From Bacteroidales bacterium (lineage in GTDB: Bacteria > Bacteroidota > Bacteroidia > Bacteroidales > UBA932): a stretch of DNA of 56,214 bases. The translations under genes were made by a program, and so were the position numbers. The stretch lies in assembly GCA_017529425.1 (NCBI GenBank), contig JAFXNQ010000011.1, forward strand, positions 1 to 56,214, given 5' to 3'. This document shows positions 14,303-22,155 of the stretch, piece by piece. The notes under the pieces are model-generated. The model did no database searches. It had not been told where the DNA came from and saw nothing but the letters and a program-made list of their open reading frames with translations. Each line of letters starts with the position of its first letter. Position 1 is the stretch's first letter.

Positions 14303-14577
14303 GAGACTCACCGAGGGGAGGTACTGTTATGGTTGAGAGTCTTTTCTACAGGTATTAACGTTAACATGTATGAAACAGAGAAAAAGACTCAAGTACATAC
14401 AAATCTCCATTAGAGTGGAGGGGTTCCATCTTATCAAAGTTAAGTCGTACAAACGACGTCGCGGGGATAAGATTGAAAAAGTCAAGAGTCATTATCGCAG
14501 GATTTTTGGGAGCCTGAGATAAAAGACTCTAACTGATGCCAGAAGGCGTGCTGCTCTATCCCCTCGGTTTTTCTCAA
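14301..14577. other. 277-bp element with nested complementary arms (structured RNA or MITE)
   Basis: The outer arms 14301-14319 and 14559-14577 pair at 16 of 19 positions, including nine in a row (CCGAGGGGA / TCCCCTCGG). Inside them GAGTCTTTT-type arms pair: 14336-14345 with 14521-14530, ten in a row. Within that lie CTCCA / TGGAG (14405-14420), ATCTTATC / GATAAGAT (14428-14435 with 14466-14473) and GTCGT-ACAA-ACGAC (14444-14457). A GCC-AGAA-GGC hairpin follows at 14538-14547. The nesting is that of a multibranched RNA. A transposon remnant with inverted ends is the alternative. The element contains a 50-codon frame. Confidence 0.5.
14370..14522 (+). CDS. possible 50-aa basic protein within the structured element
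   Basis: ATG 14370 to TAA 14520-14522 encodes MKQRKRLKYIQISIRVEGFH ... VKSYKRRRGDKIEKVKSHYR and a short end, very rich in Lys and Arg. The stop overlaps the start of the inner right arm, so the frame fills the inner loop almost exactly. Basic character suits an RNA- or DNA-binding peptide, but basic frames are also common by chance in A/G-rich structured DNA. No clear ribosome binding site is visible. Confidence 0.3.
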   Translation: MKQRKRLKYIQISIRVEGFHLIKVKSYKRRRGDKIEKVKSHYRRIFGSLR

Positions 14578-14657
14578 ACATCAGAGGGTGACTAAAAAGG
14601 TATTTAAACTCTCTGAGAATTGAATATTTGGATAGGACCCGCGTACAGTAGTACGCA

Positions 14658-14693
14658 GAAAAAGAGGGCGACTAAGACTTTTTAGTCACCCTC
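14658..14693 (-). terminator. intrinsic terminator of rnz
   Basis: On the minus strand GAGGGTGACTAA pairs with TTAGTCGCCCTC (one G-U pair) around a short loop and is followed by TTTTTC. It lies 45 bp after the rnz stop. An inverted copy of its left arm (AGAGGGTGACTAAAAA) occurs at 14583-14598, so the two copies bracket about 110 bp. Confidence 0.8.
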
Positions 14694-14737
14694 TTGTTGT
14701 TTATAGCTCATAAGATGAGAATCTGATCGAAAAGATG

Positions 14738-15661
14738 TCAACTGCGCTTCGTGGGGACTACGTACTTGTGCTGCTCTTCTGAGAGGAGAGTGTTGGGGAA
14801 GACTTCGCGGGCCTGGGCGAGCATCGGCTCCAGGTCTTTGTACCGGGTGGAGAAATGCCCCAGAATGAGTTGCCCGGCACGGGCTGCAGCGGCGGTCTGC
14901 GCTGCCATACGGCTGGTGGAGTGGAAATACTTGGCTGCGTGGTCTTCGTAGTCGTCGGCGTAGGTAGAGTCGTGATAGACAAGGTCGGCGCCGGCTATCC
15001 ACTGGGGCAGTTGCTTGAACGGAGCCGTGTCGCAGCAGTAAGCCAGAGAGCGGGCCACATAAGGGATATAGGTGTAATCCTCTACCTTTAACTTTTTGCG
15101 GCCGCGGCGCACGTCTTCTCCCCTTTTCAGCGCGCCGATTTCCGAAAGTGTGAGACTGTCGCGCTCTATGAGTTCCTTGCGTATGTTGCGGGCGGGTTCT
15201 TTCTCCTTAAAGAGAAAGCCGAAGGTCGGCACGCGGTGCCTGAGCGGGAAGGCAAATACTTCCAGCGGCCGCATATCCACAATCTTCTCTTTGGTCTTCA
15301 TAGTGAGCGGCGTGAAGTTGATGTCGTATTTTACGCCGTCGGCAAAATTCTGATAGAAGAAGTCCAGAATGGCCTGGAAACCGGCCGGAGCATAGATATA
15401 CAACGGCGCGGTGCGGCCCTGCATCGCCATAGTGCTCAGCAGCCCGAAGATGCCGAAAAGATGGTCTCCGTGCAAGTGGCTGAGCAGGATGTTGTCAATC
15501 CACGAAAAGGCTATGCTGCACTGCTGCAGCGACATCTGGCATCCCTCGCCGCAATCTACCAGAAAGCGGTGGTTGTGCACCGTAACCACGTGCGCGCTCG
15601 TGTGCCGCACCGGGTTGGCGCTCGCGCTCGCCGTTCCCATCGTTATCAGAGAGAATTCCAT
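14738..15661 (-). CDS. rnz: ribonuclease Z
   Basis: A 307-residue metallo-beta-lactamase-fold endonuclease that removes the 3' trailer from tRNA precursors in the cytoplasm. The zinc motif HxHxDH is at residues 62-67 (HLHGDH). Further ligands are visible in CCDTA (about 210) and GHFSTRY near the C-terminus, and the flexible exosite arm lies around 155-190. The length is normal for the short bacterial form (RNase Z-S). A strong terminator follows. A diverged copy of its 3' end lies 0.6 kb downstream, which marks this locus as the island boundary. Confidence 0.93.
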   Translation of the reverse strand: MEFSLITMGTASASANPVRHTSAHVVTVHNHRFLVDCGEGCQMSLQQCSIAFSWIDNILLSHLHGDHLFGIFGLLSTMAMQGRTAPLYIYAPAGFQAILDFFYQNFADGVKYDINFTPLTMKTKEKIVDMRPLEVFAFPLRHRVPTFGFLFKEKEPARNIRKELIERDSLTLSEIGALKRGEDVRRGRKKLKVEDYTYIPYVARSLAYCCDTAPFKQLPQWIAGADLVYHDSTYADDYEDHAAKYFHSTSRMAAQTAAAARAGQLILGHFSTRYKDLEPMLAQAREVFPNTLLSEEQHKYVVPTKRS

Positions 15662-15690
15662 ACTATGCGCTAAGTTACGCTTTTTTGTGC

Positions 15691-15698
15691 TAAATTTG
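15691..15698 (+). promoter_or_regulatory. -7 element for the lipoprotein gene
   Basis: TAAATTTG matches TAnnTTTG and stands 23 nt before the ATG at 15722. No clear TTG at the -33 distance is visible, so only half of the promoter is supported. Confidence 0.35.
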
Positions 15699-15721
15699 CT
15701 TAGACAATAATCATTTCAAAT

Positions 15722-16153
15722 ATGAAAAGAATAACCATTTTGACGGCGATGATTTTTGCCGCATTATCTTTTACTAGTTGCGCCCCTTCGACAGAATCGT
15801 CCGGGTGGCTGAAAGGGACCACCTGGAAGGCAGATGTGGCAGGAGATAACGGCGAAGGTTACATCAAGATCCATTTCTACGCAATTGGTGGTTATAAACT
15901 TGACATTCACACCAATGAGTCAGAAACCCATCTCGTTACAACGATGTCTCCCGACTACGACTTCCCGACACTTTATTTCCCGATAGAATGGGACGTAGAA
16001 GATGACAAACCCGTGAATGTCATATACAACACCGGAACGTTTTCGGAGGACTTCAAGACCCTGCATTTCGATACTTTCCGTGACAGAAGCTTCAAGATTG
16101 GTGATTCCTCATACTACAAGGAATACAAGGATATCGACTTCATAAGAAAATAA
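15722..16153 (+). CDS. small lipoprotein of unknown function
   Basis: A 143-residue protein with a lipoprotein signal (MKRITILTAMIFAALSFTSC, lipid on Cys20) and a ~120-residue mostly beta domain that resembles small lipocalin-like or beta-barrel Bacteroidales lipoproteins (GTWK-like start, alternating strands, FIRK end). It is monocistronic between rnz (divergent) and rpsA (convergent) and ends in a bidirectional terminator. Role unknown. Confidence 0.75.
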   Translation: MKRITILTAMIFAALSFTSCAPSTESSGWLKGTTWKADVAGDNGEGYIKIHFYAIGGYKLDIHTNESETHLVTTMSPDYDFPTLYFPIEWDVEDDKPVNVIYNTGTFSEDFKTLHFDTFRDRSFKIGDSSYYKEYKDIDFIRK

Positions 16154-16167
16154 CTCTACAAATAGAT

Positions 16168-16212
16168 AAAAGAAACAGGGATGCCCCGGCGTGGAGCATC
16201 CCTGTTTCTTTT
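16168..16212. terminator. bidirectional terminator
   Basis: AGAAACAGGGATGC (16171-16184) pairs perfectly with GCATCCCTGTTTCT (16196-16209) around an 11-nt loop, with A-runs on the left and T-runs on the right. It serves both the + strand lipoprotein gene and minus-strand rpsA. Confidence 0.85.
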
Positions 16213-16227
16213 GAAGTAGTTTGGAGA

Positions 16228-18090
16228 TTATTTCTCTGCAGCTTCCATCTCGCTCTTGAGAGCTGCCAGGTCGCTGATGTCACCGAAGGTGGTGACCTCG
16301 TTTGCAGCGTTGTTCTGCTTCATAACCTTAGCGGTGGAAGCCTCTTCGCTGTTGCGGGCCTTTACAGCCTCTTCCTTCTTGGGCTCCTCGAAGGTGCGGG
16401 TGTGAGAGAGGATGAGCTTGCGGGAGTTCTTGTTGAACTCAAGCACCTTGAACGGAAGGGTCTCGCCCTCCTTGATGGTGGAACCGTCCTCCTTGGTCAT
16501 ACCTTTAGCCACTACGAAGCCTTCGATGCCGTTTGCAAGAGCAACGGTAGCGCCCTTCTCAGTTGCGGATACAACAGTACCGTCGTGTACGGAACCCTGA
16601 GTGTAGATAGACTCATACTCCTCCCAAGGGCTCGGTTCGAGCTGCTTGTGGCCCAGGCTGAGACGGCGGATGTTAGGCTCAATGTCAAGAACAACAACCT
16701 CGATGGTGTCACCTACGTTGACAACCTCGCTGGGGTGTTTGATCTTCTTGGTCCAGCTCAGGTCGCTGATGTGGATCAGGCCCTCAACACCCTCGTCAAG
16801 CTCTACGAATACACCAAAGTTGGTGATATTGCGAACCGTAGCGGTATGCTTGCTGCCGATAGGATATTTCTCTGCAATGCTCTGCCAAGGATCCTCTTTG
16901 AGCTGTTTTACGCCCAGGGAGATCTTGCGCTCCTCGCGGTCCAGGGTGAGGACAACAGCCTCGACCTCGTCGCCGACCTTGAAGAAATCCTGTGCAGAAC
17001 GCAGGTGCAGGCTCCAGCTCATCTCGCTTACGTGGATCAGACCCTCGACACCGGGCTGAATCTCAACGAATGCGCCATAGTCTGCGATAACCACAACTTT
17101 ACCTTTAACCTTGTCACCTACCTTGAGGTTGGGATCGAGTGCATCCCAAGGATGAGGATAAAGCTGCTTGATACCAAGGGCGATACGCTTCTTGACCTCG
17201 TCGAAGTCCAGGATAACGACCTTGATCTTCTCGTCAAGCTTGACAACCTCTTCGGGGTGATTTACGCGGCCCCAGGAGAGGTCGGTGATGTGCACGAGAC
17301 CGTCCACACCGCCAAGATCGACGAATACGCCGTAGCTGGTGATGTTCTTGACAACACCCTCAACGACCTGACCCTTCTCGAGTTTGCCGATGAGCTCAGC
17401 TTTCTGAGCCTCGAGCATAGCCTCTTCGAGAGCCTTGTGAGAAACGACAACATTGCGGAACTCGTTGTTGATCTTGACGATCTTGAGATCCATGGTCTTG
17501 TTTACATATACGTCATAGTCCCTGATGGGCTTGACCTCTATCTGTGAACCCGGCAGGAATGCCTCGATACCGAATACATCCACAATCATACCACCCTTGG
17601 TGCGGCACTTAACGTAACCCTTAACGATTTCGTCCTTCTCAAATGCCTCATTGACGCGGTCCCAGCTACGCAGGCTGCGTGCACGTTTGTGAGAAAGTGC
17701 CAGCTGGCCCTTCTTGTCTTCAGTTGATTCTACAAAGACCTCAACCTTATCGCCTACCTGGAGGGTATCCTCGCAGTATTTAAATTCAGCTGCATTGATG
17801 ACTGCCTCGCTCTTGTAGCCGATATTGACAACGACTTCGCGTTTGTTCTTAGCTACGACGGTACCTTCGATTACCTCACCGTCTGCGATGTGTGAAAGTG
17901 AATTTTCGTAAGCCGCTTTGGTGGCTTCCAGATCTACGTCACCCTCGTTGTCGCTCTCGAAAGCGTCCCAGTCAAAAGTGGCGTTGTCTGCGGATGCATT
18001 GTCTGCCTTGGGGGCCTTTACCTCTTCCTGTACAGGCTGGTTGACCTCTTCCTGCAGCTGCTCCTGCTCGAGTTTGTTTTCTTCGTTCAT
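16228..18090 (-). CDS. rpsA: 30S ribosomal protein S1
   Basis: A 620-residue protein with six successive S1/OB repeats. GxVxxITxFGVFVxL-type cores are visible around residues 250, 340 and 425, and repeats end in SWG/SW motifs and HISDLS or HVSEMS. It binds mRNA and helps load it onto the 30S subunit. Before the first repeat lies an acidic, Gln/Glu-rich N-terminal tail of about 70 residues, typical of Bacteroidetes S1. A charged, low-complexity C-terminal tail follows repeat six. The promoter at 18173-18203 gives a leader of about 75 nt. Confidence 0.95.
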   Translation of the reverse strand: MNEENKLEQEQLQEEVNQPVQEEVKAPKADNASADNATFDWDAFESDNEGDVDLEATKAAYENSLSHIADGEVIEGTVVAKNKREVVVNIGYKSEAVINAAEFKYCEDTLQVGDKVEVFVESTEDKKGQLALSHKRARSLRSWDRVNEAFEKDEIVKGYVKCRTKGGMIVDVFGIEAFLPGSQIEVKPIRDYDVYVNKTMDLKIVKINNEFRNVVVSHKALEEAMLEAQKAELIGKLEKGQVVEGVVKNITSYGVFVDLGGVDGLVHITDLSWGRVNHPEEVVKLDEKIKVVILDFDEVKKRIALGIKQLYPHPWDALDPNLKVGDKVKGKVVVIADYGAFVEIQPGVEGLIHVSEMSWSLHLRSAQDFFKVGDEVEAVVLTLDREERKISLGVKQLKEDPWQSIAEKYPIGSKHTATVRNITNFGVFVELDEGVEGLIHISDLSWTKKIKHPSEVVNVGDTIEVVVLDIEPNIRRLSLGHKQLEPSPWEEYESIYTQGSVHDGTVVSATEKGATVALANGIEGFVVAKGMTKEDGSTIKEGETLPFKVLEFNKNSRKLILSHTRTFEEPKKEEAVKARNSEEASTAKVMKQNNAANEVTTFGDISDLAALKSEMEAAEK

Positions 18091-18172
18091 GTTAAATTAA
18101 AGTTTTGTTTAACAAGTAATTAGACATTATTTATAGACCCCTCACGTGCGCATGGCACGCGCGAAGGGAGCG

Positions 18173-18203
18173 CAAAGATATGGAAATTTCCTTAAAATGC
18201 AAA
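18173..18203 (-). promoter_or_regulatory. rpsA promoter
   Basis: On the minus strand TTTG, 19 nt, then TATCTTTG is a full consensus Bacteroidales promoter. The leader it produces contains a small CGTGC / GCACG hairpin (around 18143-18157) and an A/T-rich stretch before the start codon. It could be the site of S1 autoregulation, but that is inference. Confidence 0.75.
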
Positions 18204-18216
18204 CAGAATCAGCTAA

Positions 18217-19212
18217 TTACAGCATTTTGCGACGGTGGAAGATGATGAGCACCATAAGCACGAGCATCAGCATCAGGGAGATAATCATCACAAAATCCCA
18301 GATACCACCAATCAGCGGGAGCTTCACATTCATACCGTAGATGCTGGCGACCAGAGTGGGAGGCATCAGCAGCAGGCTCACCAGCGTAAAGATTTTCATA
18401 ATCTTGTTCTGGTCCAGATTAATCAGGCCAAGCACGGTGTTCTGCAGATATTCCAGACGTTCAAAATTGAAGTCCGTGTGGTTGATAAGCGAGGTGATAT
18501 CCTTGAGCAGGCCTGAGAGCTTGTCGTTGATTTCATCCGGAGTCTTCTCACTCTTGAGCACGCTGGAAATCATTCGCTGCTTGTCCACTATGTTCTCGCG
18601 AACCATCATTGTGTTTTCCTGCAGCTGGTTGATGTCGATCAGGAAATCCTCGTTCATATCCTCGCCCAGGCTCACGCGGCGGCTGTACTGCTCCAGTTCC
18701 TTGCTCATCAACTCAATCATATCGGCATCCAGGTCGATCCGGTTGTCCAGAATGCCCACGAGGACATGGAATCCAGTGGGATAATAGCGGATGCCGGCTG
18801 TAATGCGGCGCTGTATATCGGTAAAGCTGCGCAGGGCTGCCTGGCGCACAGAGACTATGGTTTTGCCGGACAGGATAAAGGAGACCGACTCCATAGTGTA
18901 GTTCTCCGGACTGGGAATCAGGAAGTTGGTGTTGATGAATATAGCGGTGTCATCCTCGCTGTAACGGGATGAACTCTCAATTTCTTCTGCCTGTGCGCGG
19001 GTCTGCAGGGTGGTGCTCAGGTAACTCTCAACAGCACGCTTCTCCTCCCCTTCCGGGTCAAACAAATCGAGCCACAGCACGCTCTCGCGCGGCAGCGTCT
19101 TGAGAATTTCCAGATTGTTGGTGGATTCAAACTTTGATTCCTGGTTCCTGTAAAAAATTTCGATCATAACTCTCCATGCATAACGGGGTTGATAACTGGG
19201 GTGATTAACCAA
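18217..19212 (-). CDS. corA: CorA-type magnesium/cobalt channel
   Basis: A 331-residue inner-membrane divalent-cation channel. A large cytoplasmic alpha/beta domain comes first, then the long stalk helix. Two C-terminal transmembrane helices are separated by the signature YGMN (VASIYGMNVKLP, about residue 290). The protein ends in a basic patch (FHRRKML), as usual for CorA. An in-frame ATG 16 codons downstream of the chosen start would also give a standard length. It has its own promoter inside the mntP end region. Confidence 0.92.
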   Translation of the reverse strand: MVNHPSYQPRYAWRVMIEIFYRNQESKFESTNNLEILKTLPRESVLWLDLFDPEGEEKRAVESYLSTTLQTRAQAEEIESSSRYSEDDTAIFINTNFLIPSPENYTMESVSFILSGKTIVSVRQAALRSFTDIQRRITAGIRYYPTGFHVLVGILDNRIDLDADMIELMSKELEQYSRRVSLGEDMNEDFLIDINQLQENTMMVRENIVDKQRMISSVLKSEKTPDEINDKLSGLLKDITSLINHTDFNFERLEYLQNTVLGLINLDQNKIMKIFTLVSLLLMPPTLVASIYGMNVKLPLIGGIWDFVMIISLMLMLVLMVLIIFHRRKML

Positions 19213-19298
19213 CAGATATCAGCAACCGTTCTCGAGGAGACGTCTTTACAAATTTTATGTTCAGTACAGAAATCATTAACAATTATGAAATTGTCCGG

Positions 19299-19331
19299 CA
19301 AAGGTACGTTTTTTTTCTAAAAAACAAGGTG
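19299..19331 (-). promoter_or_regulatory. corA promoter
   Basis: On the minus strand TTG, 18 nt and TACCTTTG. The spacer is an almost pure T6-A8 tract. The -33 element lies within the last codons of mntP, so corA is transcribed separately from recR-mntP. Confidence 0.6.
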
Positions 19332-19883
19332 TTCCAGCAAAATCTTGACGCCTATGGCTATGAGGATTATACCTGCAGCGATACCAGCCGAGCGCCCGAG
19401 TATCTTCTCGAAGGCGCGTCCCCCAATCAGGCCTGCTGCTGCCACAAGAGCCGTCACGCCAAAGACAGCGGAAAAAGTCACGGTCAGTTTGATTGCAGGA
19501 AGAACCATCATTGCGAGCGAAATGCCCACCGCAAGGGCGTCGATACTGGTGGCGATGCCCGCCACCACCAGCGGTCCGAAGTGCATCAGGTCGGCCTGCT
19601 CTTCTTCTGCCGGGCGGAGCGCCTCCACTATCATCTTGCCGCCGATAAACAACAGCAGGCCAAAGGCGATCCAGTGGTCCACCGACTCAATCAGCGGGAG
19701 GCAGGCAGCCCCAAGCACCCACCCCAGAGCGGTGAATGCCGCCTGAATGAAGCCGAGCGTGAGATCAATTTTCAAATGGTCTACAACACCAATCTTTCCG
19801 CTTGTGGCGCCAAAGGCCATGGTCACCGCCAGAGTGTCGGCGCAAAGCCCAAGGGCCAGCAGGAATATCTCTAAGTAGGACAT
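19317..19883 (-). CDS. mntP: manganese efflux pump MntP
   Basis: A 188-residue protein with six transmembrane helices arranged as two similar halves. The paired Asp motifs are LCADTLAV (first half) and SIDALAVGIS (second half). The family exports excess Mn2+. It starts directly after the recR stop (stop and start are adjacent), so the two genes share a transcript. No manganese riboswitch is visible upstream because recR occupies that space. Confidence 0.88.
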   Translation of the reverse strand: MSYLEIFLLALGLCADTLAVTMAFGATSGKIGVVDHLKIDLTLGFIQAAFTALGWVLGAACLPLIESVDHWIAFGLLLFIGGKMIVEALRPAEEEQADLMHFGPLVVAGIATSIDALAVGISLAMMVLPAIKLTVTFSAVFGVTALVAAAGLIGGRAFEKILGRSAGIAAGIILIAIGVKILLEHLVF

Positions 19884-20498
19884 TTAGATACTGAATAACT
19901 GACGGTTGACTATTGCCTTTCCAAGGGTGAATTCATCTGTATACTCCAAATCGTCACCAAACGCGACACCCCGGGCAATGGCAGATACCTTCACCCCGCT
20001 GGGAATCAGTTGGCGGTAGATATACAAGGCGGTTGTCTCCCCCTCCATATTGGTATCCAAAGCGAGGATTACCTCACGGATTTCACCTTTGCCCACCCTC
20101 TCCACAAGGGCTCCGATCGGCAGGTCGTCGGGGCCGATTCCGTCCATCGGGGAGATAATGCCGCCCAGGACGTGATACAGGCCGTGATACTGACCGGTAT
20201 TCTCTATGCTGAGCACATCCCGCAGGCTCTCCACCACGCACACCGTGCTGCGGTCGCGCGAGCTGTCGCTGCAGACAGGACACAGGCCGCTGTCGCTGAT
20301 CATATTGCAGTCCGGACAGTAACGGATATTTGCCCGCATATTCATTATGGCAGAGGTGAACTTCTCCACATTGGCCGCCGGTTCCTTAAGCAGGTGAAGG
20401 GCGTGCCGCAGCGCGCTCTTGCGGCCCACACCAGGAAGCGAAGCTATCTGATCTACAGCCTCTTCCAGCAACTTTGACCTATAATTTACCTTGTACAT
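19884..20498 (-). CDS. recR: recombination protein RecR
   Basis: A protein of about 204 residues from the ATG at 20498. It has the helix-hairpin-helix LPGVGRKSALR, a four-cysteine zinc finger (CPDCNMISDSGLCPVC) and a Toprim domain (CVVES ... ALDTNMEGETTA), followed by IARGVAFGDDLEYTD. It works with RecF/RecO to load RecA at gaps. The open frame reaches back to 20555, but the extra 19 residues (with CETC) are not typical, so the inner start is preferred. mntP follows without a gap. Confidence 0.93.
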   Translation of the reverse strand: MYKVNYRSKLLEEAVDQIASLPGVGRKSALRHALHLLKEPAANVEKFTSAIMNMRANIRYCPDCNMISDSGLCPVCSDSSRDRSTVCVVESLRDVLSIENTGQYHGLYHVLGGIISPMDGIGPDDLPIGALVERVGKGEIREVILALDTNMEGETTALYIYRQLIPSGVKVSAIARGVAFGDDLEYTDEFTLGKAIVNRQLFSI

Positions 20499-20605
20499 TG
20501 CACAAGTTTCGCATTTATCATTATACTTAATATTCGGGCGATAGGTGGTATGCAAAACTTCTTCCTACCGCACATTCTTTTATGTTTGTCCCCAACCCTA
20601 TATCC

Positions 20606-20630
20606 CTTCCCCAGGGAAGGGACTCTTTCC
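20606..20630. other. hairpin in the murQ-like/recR gap
   Basis: CCCTTCCC-CAG-GGAAGGG makes a 7-8 bp stem with a very short loop, between the stop of the MurQ-like gene and recR. No adequate T-run follows on either strand, so termination is uncertain. Confidence 0.35.
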
Positions 20631-20661
20631 TACGCCCTACGGCTTTAAAGACGTCGCTTCG

Positions 20662-21321
20662 CTACTCGCGAAGCCCAAATACGTTTTCTCTATAAGCTTT
20701 GGCGGCCTTGCGGACTGAGCCGTGCCGTTGAATCAGTTCCAGGGCACTTTCACGGTCAAGGGCGGGGAGCTCTTTCATAAGCGAAGCGGCGGCCTTTTCC
20801 AGGGCACCGCCAACTTTTTCAGGGGAACTGCCGGCGGAGGCGGCACCACTCTGGGCAAGCGCCAGGGTCAGCAGCGCATCCAGCGCCATCTGGAGTGCGG
20901 TGCGCACCTTAAGGAGATGATTCTCCCCGGCTGTTTCGAGCGTCATCGTGACCGCTATTTCCGATGCCGAGGCCACACTTGAAGCACTTTCACACGTGAT
21001 GCAGGCGGTGAGCATCCCCCTCCGGCGCCAGGCCCTCATCTGCGGGGCAAGGGTCGCCGGTGCGCCGCAATCCAGAGCCACGAATATATCGTTCTTACCC
21101 ACGTCAGCAGCTACAGATGCATCTGCAGGCAATGCAAAAAAATTCTCGCCGGCACCATATCCATCAGGAACGGGGCTTCCGCCGCCAAGGCAGAAAATAC
21201 GCCCGCCGGAGCGAAGCCGTTCCGCCATCTTGAGCGAAAGGCGCCGCAGCACGGGCTCTGTCCGTTCCACCGCCTCCGCAACAAGTTTATTGTTGGAGAA
21301 TATAGTCTGCAACAAATCCAT
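20662..21321 (-). CDS. MurQ-like SIS-domain protein, apparently degenerate
   Basis: A 219-residue protein. The order of motifs follows N-acetylmuramate-6-phosphate etherase: RLSLKMAERLRSGGRIFCLG, then a long second half with LLKVRTALQMALDALLTLAL in the place of TRLKAGTAQKLVLNMLS, and a C-terminal helix. The phosphate-binding GxGTSG loop has become GGGSPVPDG, and the catalytic-Glu region is not recognisable. The usual length is near 300. It directly follows the kinase gene at 21322. It could bind a sugar phosphate as a regulator, or be decaying. Confidence 0.55.
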   Translation of the reverse strand: MDLLQTIFSNNKLVAEAVERTEPVLRRLSLKMAERLRSGGRIFCLGGGSPVPDGYGAGENFFALPADASVAADVGKNDIFVALDCGAPATLAPQMRAWRRRGMLTACITCESASSVASASEIAVTMTLETAGENHLLKVRTALQMALDALLTLALAQSGAASAGSSPEKVGGALEKAAASLMKELPALDRESALELIQRHGSVRKAAKAYRENVFGLRE

Positions 21322-22155
21322 CTACTTGCCGGAATGATATTTTACGAGTCCGTCAATTGGGGCGGGACAGACAGGTCCCATTTTGAAACCGGCATTGCGG
21401 AATATCTGCTGGATAAATGGCTGGTAAACGCCGGCCACACTCCCAACGAACCCCACCGGATTGCGACGGGGGTCGTAGTGCACCACATTGCGGGAGATGA
21501 ACTCCTGGAGACTCTCTGCAATAAGGTTCTTCATGTAAGGGTGGTTCTGATGTTCCGCTATGAACGGCGAGAAACTTGCCAGAAAGCGGCTCGGAGCCTC
21601 CTCCCTGTAAACTTTGCTGACGATATCTGCGTAGGTAAGCCGGTAACGCTTGTCAAACGCCTTGCTAAGGGCTTCGGGTACCAGGGCTTTTATGTAGTCC
21701 GATATGAACATCTTGCCCATGTGGGCGCCGCTACCCTCGTCACCAAGGATAAAACCGCCCGCCTTTGCCGTAGAGGTCATATCCTTCCCATCCCAATAAC
21801 AGCAGTTGGAGCCTGTACCAAGGATGCAGGCGATACCGGCATTATCCCCGAACAGGGCACGGCAGGCAGCCAGCATATCGCTCTCTACTGCAATCTCCGC
21901 CCCGGGAAACACCTCGGAAAGGCACTCAGCCAGGGTATCCTTCAGGCCGCCAACTACCCCGGCACCGTAGAACCATATCTTGTCAACATCGGCCCCTGCT
22001 ACCGGCAGGACCTCCTTCTTGAGTATCTTCTTTATCTGCGCCGGCTTGATATAAAGAGGACTGACACCCACGGTCTTAACCTCGCCAACGCTACCTACGC
22101 CAATCACACGCCAATCTGTGCTGGTAGCACCGCTATCTGCAATTAACTGTTTCAT
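21322..22155 (-). CDS. BadF/BadG-type N-acetylglucosamine kinase family protein
   Basis: A 277-residue ASKHA-fold kinase. The N-terminal phosphate-1 loop is IADSGATSTDW, the phosphate-2 region LGTGSNCCYWDG, and GGFILGDEGSGAHMGK is the family signature near residue 140. Relatives phosphorylate GlcNAc, or MurNAc during cell-wall recycling. It overlaps pnuC by 4 nt (ATGA-type) and abuts the MurQ-like gene, so all three are co-transcribed. The MurQ-like neighbour hints at peptidoglycan sugar recycling, but substrate cannot be read from sequence. Confidence 0.75.
   Translation of the reverse strand: MKQLIADSGATSTDWRVIGVGSVGEVKTVGVSPLYIKPAQIKKILKKEVLPVAGADVDKIWFYGAGVVGGLKDTLAECLSEVFPGAEIAVESDMLAACRALFGDNAGIACILGTGSNCCYWDGKDMTSTAKAGGFILGDEGSGAHMGKMFISDYIKALVPEALSKAFDKRYRLTYADIVSKVYREEAPSRFLASFSPFIAEHQNHPYMKNLIAESLQEFISRNVVHYDPRRNPVGFVGSVAGVYQPFIQQIFRNAGFKMGPVCPAPIDGLVKYHSGK

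Noticed and set aside
16402-17547. 381-codon open frame on the + strand opposite rpsA
   Set aside because: It is exactly antisense to the conserved S1 repeats and only open because of their codon bias; it has no promoter, ribosome site or protein-like composition.
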